Source: Chryseobacterium koreense CCUG 49689 (GTDB lineage Bacteria > Bacteroidota > Bacteroidia > Flavobacteriales > Weeksellaceae). From it: 64,000 bases of DNA. Below are positions 44,768 through 55,800 of this stretch, one piece after another. A program made the translations under genes and the position numbers. Numbering within the stretch: the stretch's first letter is position 1; each line of letters starts with the position of its first letter. The DNA lies in assembly GCF_001045435.1 (NCBI RefSeq), contig NZ_LFNG01000004.1:248001-312000 (forward strand). Direction: 5' to 3'. Under the pieces are notes generated by a model, which saw nothing but the letters and a program-made list of their open reading frames with translations, did no database searches and was not told the origin of the DNA.

Positions 44768-47260
44768 TTAAACCAGATCAAACTGCTCGAAATGATGCGT
44801 AAAATGCTTCCTGTGAAACAATTCCATCATTTCCTTGTTCAGCATTCCAAAACGAGGATGGAAATGTTCGGCTTGTGGATTTTCGCGGTAATAAACAAGG
44901 AATTCCTTTAAAGTTTCAATCAGTTTTTCTTTTGCCTCGCTAAGATTTTTGAATCGAAGTTCCGGCTTTTCCCCTTCTTTCAAAAGTGGATATTGTGCTC
45001 CCGGTCTGATTTTTTGATCCGTATAAATCCAATCCTGAAGCAGCTCCAGTTTATCGGCAGGGATTTCAGGAAAATCTGACGGCTCCAATGAACCGAAACC
45101 GTTGCGCAACACCTCTTCCAAATGTTCAACCATCATTTGAGGCGACATCATTCCGAATTTTCTCTCCGAATTTTCAGTCAAGCCGTTCAGTAGTTTTTGG
45201 ATCGTATTGGTGTGCAATTGGATAAATGGTGATTTTTTAGCGACAAGGGTTAAAATTGTAGCTACACAAACAATTTCGTCGCGTTGGTTTACTACTTCTA
45301 CGAGCCATTTCACAACTCCGCTCGGAATATTTCTGCCTTTTACGCCTTTGTTGACTTTTTCTTTCGCCGTCAAATAAACCGTAATCGTGTCGCCGGCGTA
45401 AACGGGTTTGAAGAAACTTGCATTTTCCAAACCGTAATTTGCGATAACCGGGCCTTTTTTTCCAGACACAAATAATCCCGCCGCCGCTGAAAGAATAAAA
45501 TATCCGTGAGCAACGGGCTTGTCGAAAATGGTTCCGTTCAGGGAAGTTGCATCGGTGTGTGCATAGAAATGGTCCCAGGAAACATTGGAGAAATTCACGA
45601 TATCTGCTTCCGTGACAGTTCTTCCAGCCGTTTCGAGCGAGTCACCGATTTCCACTTCTTCAAAATATTTTCTGAAAGGATGTTTGTCAGAAAAGTGCTG
45701 AGTTGCCCCTTGTTGATAAATTTTCGTAATCGCAGTCAAAATGTCCGGCGAACCTTGAATTGCTGTTTTTTGCAGGAAAAAATGGAGCCCGTTTAGACCA
45801 CCCATTTCCTCACCGCCGCCGGCTCTTCCCGGACCGCCGTGCATCAAAGTTGGGAGCGGGGAACCGTGTCCTGTAGATTCTTTCGCATTATCTCTGTTTA
45901 AAACAAAAATTCTTCCGTGCGTGGAAGCCATTTTCCACGAAGTTTCTGCCACGAATTTCTCGTCATGGGAAATGATGGATCCTACCAAACTTCCTTTTCC
46001 GCGTTTCGCCAAAGCGGCGGCTTCTTCTGCATCTTTGTAAGGCATTATGGTGGAAACCGGACCGAATGCTTCCACATCATGGGAAATATTTTTTTCGAAA
46101 GGCTTGTCGTTGAGAAACAATTTCGGAGACATGAACGCACCGCTTTCATAATCAGCATCGATGAGTTCCTGTTTTCCGTCGTAGATCAGTTCTGTTTCAG
46201 TTTTCAGCAAATCTATTTTCTCGGAAACCTCCCTGTACTGGTCTTTTCCGGCTAAAGCGCCCATTCTGGTTTCCCGGCTCAAAGGATTTCCGATTTTTAC
46301 CTGATCCAAAGATTTCACTAACGCGTTCTGAACATCACCGATGATGTTTTCAGGAACGATGATCCTTCTGATTGCCGTACATTTCTGACCGGATTTCGTG
46401 GTCATTTCGTTCCGGACTTCTTTTATAAATAAATCAAATTCCGGAGTACCGGGTTTAGCATCAAGTCCTAAAATAGAACAGTTTAAAGAATCTGCTTCCA
46501 TATTGAAACGCACAGCATGCTGCGCAATGGAAGGCATCGATTTCAATTTCTTTCCAGTGGAGGCTGAACCTGTGAACAGAACAGAATCGCCGTCTTTCAT
46601 AAATTCCAGCATATTTCCTGCGCTTCCGCAAATCAGCTGGATGGATCCTTCCGGAAGAATCCCGCTTTCGATCATATCTTCGAAAACGGCATGCGTGAGG
46701 TAACTTGTGGGTGTTGCTGGTTTAATAATGCTTGGAACTCCCGCCAAAAGCGAGGTCGATAATTTTTCGAGCATTCCCCACACAGGAAAGTTGTAAGCGT
46801 TGATCTGAACCGAAACTCCTTCGCTCGGCGTTAAAATATGCGTTCCGAGGAATGTTCCGTTCTTTGAAATTTTCTGGGTGTCGCCATCTACCCAAAAAGG
46901 GGTGTTCGGCAACATACGTTTCGCCAAACCGGAATAGGTGAAAAATGTTCCGAAACCTCCTTCGATATCCACCCAGGAATCGGCGTGGGTTGCTCCGGTT
47001 TTATAGGATATTTCATAATATTTTTTCTTTCTTTCCAGAAGGTAAAGGGCTACTTTTTTCAGCATTTCTCCGCGGTCGTAAAACGTCATTGAAGCAAGGT
47101 TTTTATATCCTACTGTTCTTCCAAAATCCAGCGCCTGTTCGAAATTAATGCCTTCTGTATCTGCAACAGCTACTTTTTCGCCGTTCACCGAATTATATAG
47201 TTGAGTCCCGTTTCCGGAACCTTCGATCCATTCTCCGTAGATGTAGTTTTTTAGTTTCAT
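44768..47260 (-). CDS. paaZ: Bifunctional PaaZ (aldehyde dehydrogenase/MaoC hydratase) with DUF1569 tail
   Basis: 830 residues; classic PaaZ is about 680. Aldehyde dehydrogenase at 1-510 with Glu255 (NMEADS) and catalytic Cys294 (SGQKC). MaoC-like hydratase at about 530-680 with Asp563 and His568 (SWDHFYAH). The extra C-terminus (about 685-830: MMSPQMMVEHLEEVL, then a charged helical part) is a DUF1569/DinB-like domain. PaaZ opens the oxepin-CoA ring in phenylacetate degradation and oxidises the aldehyde. No other paa gene is in the window. Its start overlaps the next upstream small gene by four bases. Confidence 0.93.
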   Translation of the reverse strand: MKLKNYIYGEWIEGSGNGTQLYNSVNGEKVAVADTEGINFEQALDFGRTVGYKNLASMTFYDRGEMLKKVALYLLERKKKYYEISYKTGATHADSWVDIEGGFGTFFTYSGLAKRMLPNTPFWVDGDTQKISKNGTFLGTHILTPSEGVSVQINAYNFPVWGMLEKLSTSLLAGVPSIIKPATPTSYLTHAVFEDMIESGILPEGSIQLICGSAGNMLEFMKDGDSVLFTGSASTGKKLKSMPSIAQHAVRFNMEADSLNCSILGLDAKPGTPEFDLFIKEVRNEMTTKSGQKCTAIRRIIVPENIIGDVQNALVKSLDQVKIGNPLSRETRMGALAGKDQYREVSEKIDLLKTETELIYDGKQELIDADYESGAFMSPKLFLNDKPFEKNISHDVEAFGPVSTIMPYKDAEEAAALAKRGKGSLVGSIISHDEKFVAETSWKMASTHGRIFVLNRDNAKESTGHGSPLPTLMHGGPGRAGGGEEMGGLNGLHFFLQKTAIQGSPDILTAITKIYQQGATQHFSDKHPFRKYFEEVEIGDSLETAGRTVTEADIVNFSNVSWDHFYAHTDATSLNGTIFDKPVAHGYFILSAAAGLFVSGKKGPVIANYGLENASFFKPVYAGDTITVYLTAKEKVNKGVKGRNIPSGVVKWLVEVVNQRDEIVCVATILTLVAKKSPFIQLHTNTIQKLLNGLTENSERKFGMMSPQMMVEHLEEVLRNGFGSLEPSDFPEIPADKLELLQDWIYTDQKIRPGAQYPLLKEGEKPELRFKNLSEAKEKLIETLKEFLVYYRENPQAEHFHPRFGMLNKEMMELFHRKHFTHHFEQFDLV

Positions 47261-47541
47261 GATTGACTAGATGTGGATTTTTTTAGACTTTTGAATAACA
47301 TTTTGATTAAGAGATAGCACCCGAAGAAAATCAAAGCAATATCAATGGTAAAAACGAGTGAAGGTAAAACATCGCTTAAGATTTGTTTTTGTTTAAGAGA
47401 TTTTCCCATCGCATCATTTTCAACATGCTCAAGTGCATCGCTAATTGCAATTCCTTCTTTGAGAATATAGAAAGCGAGTGCGTTCAAAGTCGCTAAAATT
47501 ATTAAGGCTGCAATTATTATTTTTTTCTTTTTTGAATTCAT
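47257..47541 (-). CDS. Small two-helix membrane protein before paaZ
   Basis: 94 residues: very basic start (MNSKKKK), membrane helix at about 8-27, an acidic soluble loop (about 28-58), a second helix at about 62-85, and a Ser/Lys-rich tail. No family recognised. Its stop overlaps the paaZ start (ATGA type, four bases), so the two are translated together; a role linked to the PaaZ enzyme is possible but unproven. Confidence 0.7.
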   Translation of the reverse strand: MNSKKKKIIIAALIILATLNALAFYILKEGIAISDALEHVENDAMGKSLKQKQILSDVLPSLVFTIDIALIFFGCYLLIKMLFKSLKKSTSSQS

Positions 47542-47555
47542 TATTATTAATGATA

Positions 47556-47868
47556 TTTCTTTGGGGTAAAGTTGATTTGTAAAATTAAGACTTTAAAAAA
47601 TCAATCTTTTCAACATTAAGGTATTTTAAGTGATTAAGGATCATTAAGAAATATCTAAAGATATTATTTAGTTGAGCGCATTAACCATCTATATTAAAAA
47701 TTACTGTTTTTTTTCTTTGGGGTAAAGTTGATTTGTAAAATTAAGACTTTAAAAAATCAATCTTTTCAACATTAAGGTATTTTAAGTGATTAAGGGTCAT
47801 TAAGAAATATCTAAAGATATTATTTAGTTGAGCGCATTAACCATCTATATTAAAATTTACTGTTTTTT
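47556..47868. repeat. 156-base tandem duplication, two copies
   Basis: A block from TTTCTTTGGGGTAAAG to TTACTGTTTTTT is present twice in a row with a period of 156 bases (for example CTTTGGGG at 47559 and 47715). I see only a few differences (GGATCATT against GGGTCATT; one A/T change near the end), so the duplication is recent. Each copy holds the palindrome AATATCT-AA-AGATATT. No ORF of note. Confidence 0.9.
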
Positions 47869-47984
47869 TCAAGTAAGTAAAGCTTTCGATTAAAGCTCAT
47901 CCCTATTGAATTGAAAACCCTTTAAATTTTTCGAGTGTTAAGATACAGAAAATTTCAATTTTGCTAAAACAGTGATTAGGTGAC

Positions 47985-48111
47985 GAAACTGCGCCCCGAC
48001 TTGAGCGGAAATCCTTTTTTTCCTGCAGGTTTGGCGTGGGCAAAAAAAGATTGGGAGCGGAAGGCGGAAATCGGCGCCCAAAAAATAAAACGTCCGATTC
48101 GACGTAGTCAA
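47985..48111. repeat. GC-richer intergenic block, probable dispersed repeat
   Basis: This stretch is far richer in G and C than its AT-rich flanks, with segments like CGCCCCGACTTGAGCGGAAA and GGGAGCGGAAGGCGGAAATC, and ends with GATTCGACGTAGTCAA at 48096-48111, which recurs with one change at 62756-62771. No coding evidence: the short ORFs over it have no family look. I take it as a repeat of the host genome; its copy number is unknown. Confidence 0.5.
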
Positions 48112-48130
48112 ATGTGCGCCCAAAAAAAAT

Positions 48131-48160
48131 CCCCTCCAAAAAAATGAAGGGGAAATTTTA
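48131..48160 (-). terminator. gltA: gltA terminator
   Basis: CCCCT at 48131 and AGGGG at 48148 pair around an A-rich loop; on the minus strand a run of U follows. It lies 21 bases past the gltA stop. Confidence 0.75.
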
Positions 48161-48172
48161 TCTGAACAATTG

Positions 48173-49459
48173 TTATCTTGCGTTCATGGCTATATAGTCG
48201 CGTTTTTGTGCGCCTTGGTAAACCTGTCTTGGTCTTCCGATAGGGTCGTTGTGCAAACGCATTTCTTTCCACTGAGAGATCCATCCCGGAAGTCTTCCTA
48301 ATGCGAACATTACGGTGAACATTTCTGTTGGGATTCCCAATGCTCTGTAGATGATTCCGGAGTAGAAATCTACGTTTGGATAGAGTTTTCTGCTTACGAA
48401 ATACTCGTCTTCAAGTGCTACTCTTTCCAGCTGCATTGCGATATCTAAAGCTTTATCTTCAATTCCTAAAGAATTCAGGATGTCGTCTGCCGCTTTTTTA
48501 ATAATGGTTGCTCTTGGATCGAAGTTTTTGTAAACTCTGTGTCCGAATCCCATTAAACGGAAATTATCGTCTTTGTTTTTTGCTTTTTCAACGTATTTTG
48601 CTACGTCGCCTCCATCCTGCTCGATCATTTCCAGCATTTCGATTACTGCCTGGTTTGCACCGCCGTGAAGCGGACCCCAAAGTGCAGAGATACCTGCAGA
48701 AACTGAAGCGAATAATCCGGTGTGTGCTGAACCCACCATTCTAACGGTAGATGTAGAACAGTTTTGTTCGTGATCAGCGTGAAGAATCAATAATTTATCC
48801 AACGCTCCCACTACTACAGGATCTAAATGAAACTCTTCATTTGGACGACGGAAGCACATTCTGTAGAAATTTTCCACATAGTTCAGGCTATTGTCGCCGT
48901 GATTGATTGGTAAACCTAATTTTTTTCTGTAGGTCCAAGCACAAAGGTGAGAAAATTTCGCAATGAGCATTTCTGCGGCGTGGTCCAGGTCACTAGGAGA
49001 ATTGACGTCAACCGCTTTTGGATTAAATGCTGTGAGCGCTGAAGTAAGAGAGGACAAAACTCCCATTGGATGCGCAGAACGAGGGAATACGTCGATTAAT
49101 CGCTTCATTTCATCGGCGATGTAATTATAGTTTTTGATTCCGGCTTCGAATTTACTGAACTGATCCTGAGTTGGCAATTCACCGTGAAGCAAAAGGTACA
49201 TGACTTCGGTGAAATTGGACTTGTCCGCAATCTGTTCAATTGGATAACCTCTGTAATAGAGTTCGCCTTTGTCGCCATCGAGATAAGTGATTTCGCTGAT
49301 GGTTGCTCCGGTGTTCTTGTAACCCAGATCGAGTGTAATTAATCCGGTTTGGTCTCTGAGTTTGGAAATATCGATTCCTCGATCGCCGAGCGTGCTTTCT
49401 ACGATGGGATATTCGTAAGAATTACCACCATAGTTCAATACAACTTTATTGTCTGACAT
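48173..49459 (-). CDS. gltA: Citrate synthase
   Basis: 428 residues, type II length. Motifs: YRGYPIEQIADKSNF near 91, the His region ILHADHEQNCSTSTVR near 230-245, GPLHGGANQAV near 265-275, GFGHRVYKNFDPRA near 305-318, and FYSGIIYRALGIP near 370. It condenses oxaloacetate and acetyl-CoA at the entry of the TCA cycle. Lies 80 bases after eno on the same strand but probably with its own promoter. Confidence 0.98.
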   Translation of the reverse strand: MSDNKVVLNYGGNSYEYPIVESTLGDRGIDISKLRDQTGLITLDLGYKNTGATISEITYLDGDKGELYYRGYPIEQIADKSNFTEVMYLLLHGELPTQDQFSKFEAGIKNYNYIADEMKRLIDVFPRSAHPMGVLSSLTSALTAFNPKAVDVNSPSDLDHAAEMLIAKFSHLCAWTYRKKLGLPINHGDNSLNYVENFYRMCFRRPNEEFHLDPVVVGALDKLLILHADHEQNCSTSTVRMVGSAHTGLFASVSAGISALWGPLHGGANQAVIEMLEMIEQDGGDVAKYVEKAKNKDDNFRLMGFGHRVYKNFDPRATIIKKAADDILNSLGIEDKALDIAMQLERVALEDEYFVSRKLYPNVDFYSGIIYRALGIPTEMFTVMFALGRLPGWISQWKEMRLHNDPIGRPRQVYQGAQKRDYIAMNAR

Positions 49460-49539
49460 CTTTAAATTTATTTTTTTACTAATTTATGAATAATGATAGA
49501 AAACCGCAAATGAATAACCGGGTTTGCTATTGATTTTTT

Positions 49540-50859
<1,320 letters not shown>

Positions 50860-50931
50860 TTAAGGTTGTTCCAAGTTTCATGTCTCAAGTTTCAAGATTT
50901 GAGTAAAAAAATGACTTGATATTTTGCAGTA

Positions 50932-50939
50932 CAAATTTA
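50932..50939 (-). promoter_or_regulatory. eno: eno promoter -7 element
   Basis: On the minus strand TAAATTTG exactly fits TAnnTTTG. The leader of about 90 bases holds several AAGTTT/AAGTTTCAAG-like repeats. Confidence 0.55.
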
Positions 50940-51632
50940 GTTAAAATTGAGCTATTAATTATAGTGGAAAAGATGATTTTAGTAAGGGATATATTAAATT
51001 TTGATTAAATAAACCTCATGTGCATTCAACAAGGTTTTTACTTTTACAAATTCAAGTAATTTTGAAGACGAAAAAATTGAGGTATTGAATCTTCGTAGAA
51101 GAATTTATTTTGGATGCTATTCTTTTTTCCAAACCTTGAATAGTTGACGCAAAGTTGATATGGATTGAACAACTGACTGCACATTCGGCAGATGTTCGCT
51201 GTAATCCGCTTTCTGAATCAGGACCGAATGCAGGTTGGGTTCCTTCTTTAGAACAGATATCGGAGCAATTTGTTCGGCAGATTTTCGGATTTCAGTGGAA
51301 GTTGAATCAGGAAAAAGACGTCGATAAAATCAGAAAATTCACTGCGAAAAGTTTGCCTCATATTTTTCCTGAAATTGTTTTTGCAGTTATATCAAGCGAC
51401 CTAATTTCCGGATTGGAGGTCTAACCTGCTTGATTGTGGAAATAGGTTTGCACCTGTTGGTTAATTTTATTAAATAATTTCGAAGTTTTTACCGAGATCA
51501 TCATCGTATTTAATAGTTTGATTATCAATTAAATATCTTGTTCTTAATCAAATAAGCCATTTTTTTTTATTTTTTATTTGCCAAATGCGCGACAGGTAGT
51601 TTAAAATATTTTATATCTTCGGTTTCTTTAAA
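50940..51632. other. Gene-poor stretch between eno and the YaiO-like gene
   Basis: About 690 bases, AT-rich at both ends. A less AT-rich middle (51155-51424) opens 89 codons from a TTG (IEQLTAHSADVRCN...); it has no recognisable family, no good start and no promoter, so I do not call a gene. It could be a decayed coding remnant. A T-rich tract and TATATCTTCG near 51612 may be the promoter of the next gene. Confidence 0.5.
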
Positions 51633-51662
51633 ATGAAAACTTCCAAAAAGACCGGTAGATCA

Positions 51663-52898
51663 ATGAAGAAAACCTTTTGCCTTTTTTTAATCTTATGGAT
51701 TTCCGTCCCTATTTACGGTCAGGAAAACCGCAGTTCGGACGAGTTATTTGTAGAGGCACGCCATGCGGCCTTTCAAGAAAAAAACTATCCCAAATCAATC
51801 GATCTGGCAAAATCTGCCTTGCAAAAATCACCGGATTATACCGATATCTCTATCTTTCTGGGACGACTTTACACATGGAGCGACAATCCTGCGGCCGCGA
51901 GAGAAGTTTTCGAGGGTTTGGACCAAAGGAATGTGGAAGATGTCGACTTTTTTATCGCTTATGCTTCCCTGGAATACTGGAATGATCATTACGAAAAATC
52001 GATCGCTCTCGTAGATAAAGGATTGGGGTTTCATCCTGATTCTGAGGATCTTTTACTCCTTAAAGCCAAAGTGTATAACAGCAATAATAAATTTGCAGAA
52101 TCCGAACAGGCCGTTCTGAAACTCCTGGAGCTGAATCCAAAGAACACGGAAGCACGCTCACTTTATGCAAGAATAAAGGAACTGACTTCAAAAAATGCGC
52201 TGGGAATCAGCTATGACTTTTCACATTTCGATAAGCAGTTTGATGACAACTGGCACATCCTGAGTCTGAGCTATAAACGCACTACGCCGATAGGGTCCGT
52301 TATTCTGAAAGCCAATTACGCCAACAAATTTGCGGAAAACGGCATGCAGTTCGAGATGGAGGCCTATCCGCGGCTTTCGAAAACTTTCTATATGTATGTC
52401 GGTGCAGGCTATTCCGGAGCTGTGGGCATATTTCCGAAGTTCAGGACAGGTGCTTCCCTGTATGCCAACCTGCCGAAAAGCTTTGAGGGTGAAATCGGTT
52501 TCCGGCAATTGTATTTCAGCAATTCCATCTGGATGTACACCGCTTCGATTGGCAAATATTACAAGAATTTTTGGTTTAACCTGCGGACCTACATCACACC
52601 CGGCAATGAGAATATTTCCCAATCCTATACCGGAACGGTGCGCTACTACACCAAAGGCGCCAACGACTACTTTTCCTTCCAGCTCGGTACGGGGATCAGT
52701 CCTGAGGAAAGCATCAACAGCTTATTACAAAATGAAACCTATAAACTGAAAACCTACAAGATAGGCGCCGGCTACAGTTTCTCGATCAATAAAATGAATT
52801 TCTTTTCGATCTCTGCCACCTATTTCAATCAGGAATACCGCCCTTATACAAAAGGCAGCCAGATAGATCTTAGTTTAGGTTATACAAGGGCTTTTTAA
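51663..52898 (+). CDS. YaiO-like outer-membrane beta-barrel protein with TPR repeats
   Basis: 411 residues from ATG 51663 (an ATG at 51633 would add ten residues before the signal peptide). Signal MKKTFCLFLILWISVPIYGQ. TPR-like repeats at about 25-175 (ARHAAFQEKNYPKSIDLAKS, IFLGRLYTWSDNPAAAREVF, LLLLKAKVYNSNNKFAESEQ), then a C-terminal barrel (about 185-411) rich in aromatic strands and ending SLGYTRAF. This layout is that of the YaiO family. In E. coli yaiO lies by the glycosyltransferase gene yaiP; here it converges on a GT2 gene with one base between the stops. Probably the outer-membrane part of a glycan export route. Confidence 0.85.
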   Translation: MKKTFCLFLILWISVPIYGQENRSSDELFVEARHAAFQEKNYPKSIDLAKSALQKSPDYTDISIFLGRLYTWSDNPAAAREVFEGLDQRNVEDVDFFIAYASLEYWNDHYEKSIALVDKGLGFHPDSEDLLLLKAKVYNSNNKFAESEQAVLKLLELNPKNTEARSLYARIKELTSKNALGISYDFSHFDKQFDDNWHILSLSYKRTTPIGSVILKANYANKFAENGMQFEMEAYPRLSKTFYMYVGAGYSGAVGIFPKFRTGASLYANLPKSFEGEIGFRQLYFSNSIWMYTASIGKYYKNFWFNLRTYITPGNENISQSYTGTVRYYTKGANDYFSFQLGTGISPEESINSLLQNETYKLKTYKIGAGYSFSINKMNFFSISATYFNQEYRPYTKGSQIDLSLGYTRAF

Positions 52899-52899
52899 C

Positions 52900-55800
52900 T
52901 TATTTATTAAAAAATTTTACCGTCACCGAATCCGGCATCAGCATTTTTGAGGTGTAGAACTTTTGGTTCATCCTTTTGAACTCGTCAAAATACTTTTGGG
53001 TATTTCTTTTTGCTGCGGCGTCGTTTGTAGCATACTCCGTAAGGTCAGGATTCAATGTGAACAACTGATCTCCACTGAGGTGGTTTTTGCCATAAACAAA
53101 ATCGGCCAGCATCGTTTTGCTCTGCATCAATGGGATCCCAGTTTTCCGGTTAGGCAAAGCGTCTAATCCGCGACCCACCCAAGCCACAGACGAAGGCGTC
53201 ACCAAATTGTAATTTTCCCGATAATAAGCCAAAACAGAAGGCGCAAGATCGAAATGGCTGACCACGTTTTTGAAATGTTTCGGTTCTTTTAGCAAAGGTG
53301 AATAAATGATCAGCGGAACATGGTAACGGTCTATCTTGGATTCTAGGGTGATTTCCGGCATGCTGTGGTCGCCGGTGACAATAAAAATGCTGCGCCCGAA
53401 ATCGGGACGCTTTTTATAATTTTTAAAAAACGTTTTGAGTGCTTCATCCAGATTAAGGACGGATACCAGTTGCCTTTTGTTTTCCAGCGCCCATTTTTTC
53501 TGCGACTCCGATATTTGTCCGGATCTGATGCGTTGCTCAAACAATTGCTCATAATGCGGACTGTCATTAATCAGGAAAGGATTGTGCGTGGACAAAGTGA
53601 TGGCCATGTTAAAATAAGGCTTTCCGTTTGCCTGCGGGATTTGCAGCATCTTTTCAAGAACCGCCTGATCTTCATAGCCCCAGCTTTCACCGTTGTTTCC
53701 GGGCAATTTTCGGTATGCGGGTCCGAAAGCGCTTTGGTCGATAAGGTGATCCACATTGCTGTATTCGAGAAAGGCCTTCATGTTATCAAAAGTTGAGTTT
53801 CCGCCATAGTAAAAGCCGGTTTCGAAGCCATTCTTTTTTAGCACATTAAAAAGATTAAAATGAGGTGTAATTTCTTTAGTCTCCAAAAAGCCATTTTTCC
53901 CGAAAGCCAAAGATCCCGTTAAAGTAGGCAATGCTGCGAAGGTACGTCCCGAAGAGCTGAAGTTGTTTTCCCAATACAGACTTTTCCTGGCTAAAGAATC
54001 GATGAAGGGCGTGAAATTGCCCACATAGCCGTTCGGCGAACTGTAAGCATGTCCAAGTCCTTCAACAGTGATCAGCACAAGATTTGGAAGACTTTCGGAT
54101 GGGTTGAAATAAGGCCCTAAAAAATCAGGAGTCTTTTCTTTTCGCCAAAACGGAAACGCTTCATCCAGCCGGTCGGGATCATAATAAGGCGCATCATTTT
54201 GTGCCAACATTTCGTTAAGCATTGAGCCATTCAAAAAATCTTCCGCACCGGAATTAAAGAAATAAGCCCATTTGCTTTTACCGGCATTTTGCTCGAATTC
54301 ATTTGCCGTGTCATGGAATTGCAAATCTTTTTCCGGAATAAAAAAGGAGCCCAAACCGATGCATAATATCACCAAACCGGGAATCCAGGATTTTAATTTC
54401 GATTTGGCGGCAAGCCAAAAAGGAAGATAAGTTCCCGCAATTAGAATAACCATGAATGCTAAATTTTTCAGGCTTACCATGCCGCTCGCCTGCAAAATTT
54501 GTTTTAATTCAGCAGTGCTGTAATAGAAGGCATCTGCACCCAATAAATTTTGGGACTCCGAAAAATAGAGAAACAAAATATATTGCAAAATGCCCACTAA
54601 AGTATAAACAACAATCGTTACGCTTTTTGTCCATTTCTCTAAAATAAAGTTCAGGAGCAGGAATAAAACACCTGTAATCAATAGAAAACGGAAGGCGAAT
54701 TCAAAATTGTTAACGGATAATTGCAGGGCAAGCCGATTGCGATCAAAATCTTCGAAATGATAATGGTACCAAGACCATTCCGCGACTGCTCCAATTAAAA
54801 ACAACCCGATAAAGACCAGGGAAATCAATCCCCATTGTTTGAGTCCGGATTTTATTATTTCAATTACTTTTTGTCTCCACGGCAGGTGCTGAACCGAGGT
54901 ATTGAAACCTTGCCTGGTCATTTCGCCCCAGGATTTAGACTTCTTAAAATAATCTACAAAACCCTTTACCCCTGCTTTTACGACAATTGGGTGGAAATAA
55001 AATGGCTCTAAAACCGCCGTGGTAATCAGGGTGAAAAAATCTTTTCTCTTGGTATATACCTGCCGACTCACCAAATCTACTAAAATGGCATAGATGGAAT
55101 ACAGAATTCCCGACGCGATCACCAAAGCAAATAATATAAAAAAGAATGGCCAATTAATCACTCCCAAGAGCAAAAAGATGAGGAATATGATATAGCCCGA
55201 AAATTCAACCAAAGGCCCTAGAAATTCAAAAAAGAACCAATAAGGAAGACTGATCATTCCGAGCTTTCCGTATTTTGGATTGAACATCATCTTGCGATGT
55301 TTCCACAGGGTTTCTATCGTGCCGCGCATCCATCGGTTTCTTTGTTTGCGAAGAACCTCCTTGGTTTCCGGAACTTCTGTCCAGCACAATGGATCGGGTA
55401 TGTTGACCACTTCGTACGCTTCTTTGCGATCTTCCATATACCTGCGCATACGCACTACAAGCTCCATGTCTTCGCCCACGGTATTTGCATCATAACCGCC
55501 GCAGGCTAAAACAATCTTCCTGTCAAAAGCACCAAAAGCACCGGAAATAAGGATGAGCCCCGAAGCTCGCGACCACGCCATGCGACCCAAAACAAACGCA
55601 CGGATGTATTCCAATGCCTGCGTTCTTCCCAGCCAGGTTTTAGGAATATTGACGTCCAGGACTTTGCCGTTTTCAACTTTACAATTGTTGGCCAAACGAA
55701 TTACACCTCCGCAGGCAATCACCTTTTTGTCGGTTTGCTCCAAAAATGGCTTCGCGAGTTTCAGGATAGCATCCTGTTCCAGAATGCAGTCCACGTCAAT

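Noticed and set aside
47556-47868. CRISPR array
   Set aside because: Whole 156-base units are duplicated with no variable spacers.
47903-48139. Leftward ORFs of 61-78 codons over the GC-richer block
   Set aside because: Two frames are open at once and the composition is that of the repeat block; no protein features.
51155-51424. 89-codon ORF upstream of the YaiO-like gene
   Set aside because: TTG start without promoter, no family resemblance, and isolated. Possibly a decayed remnant.
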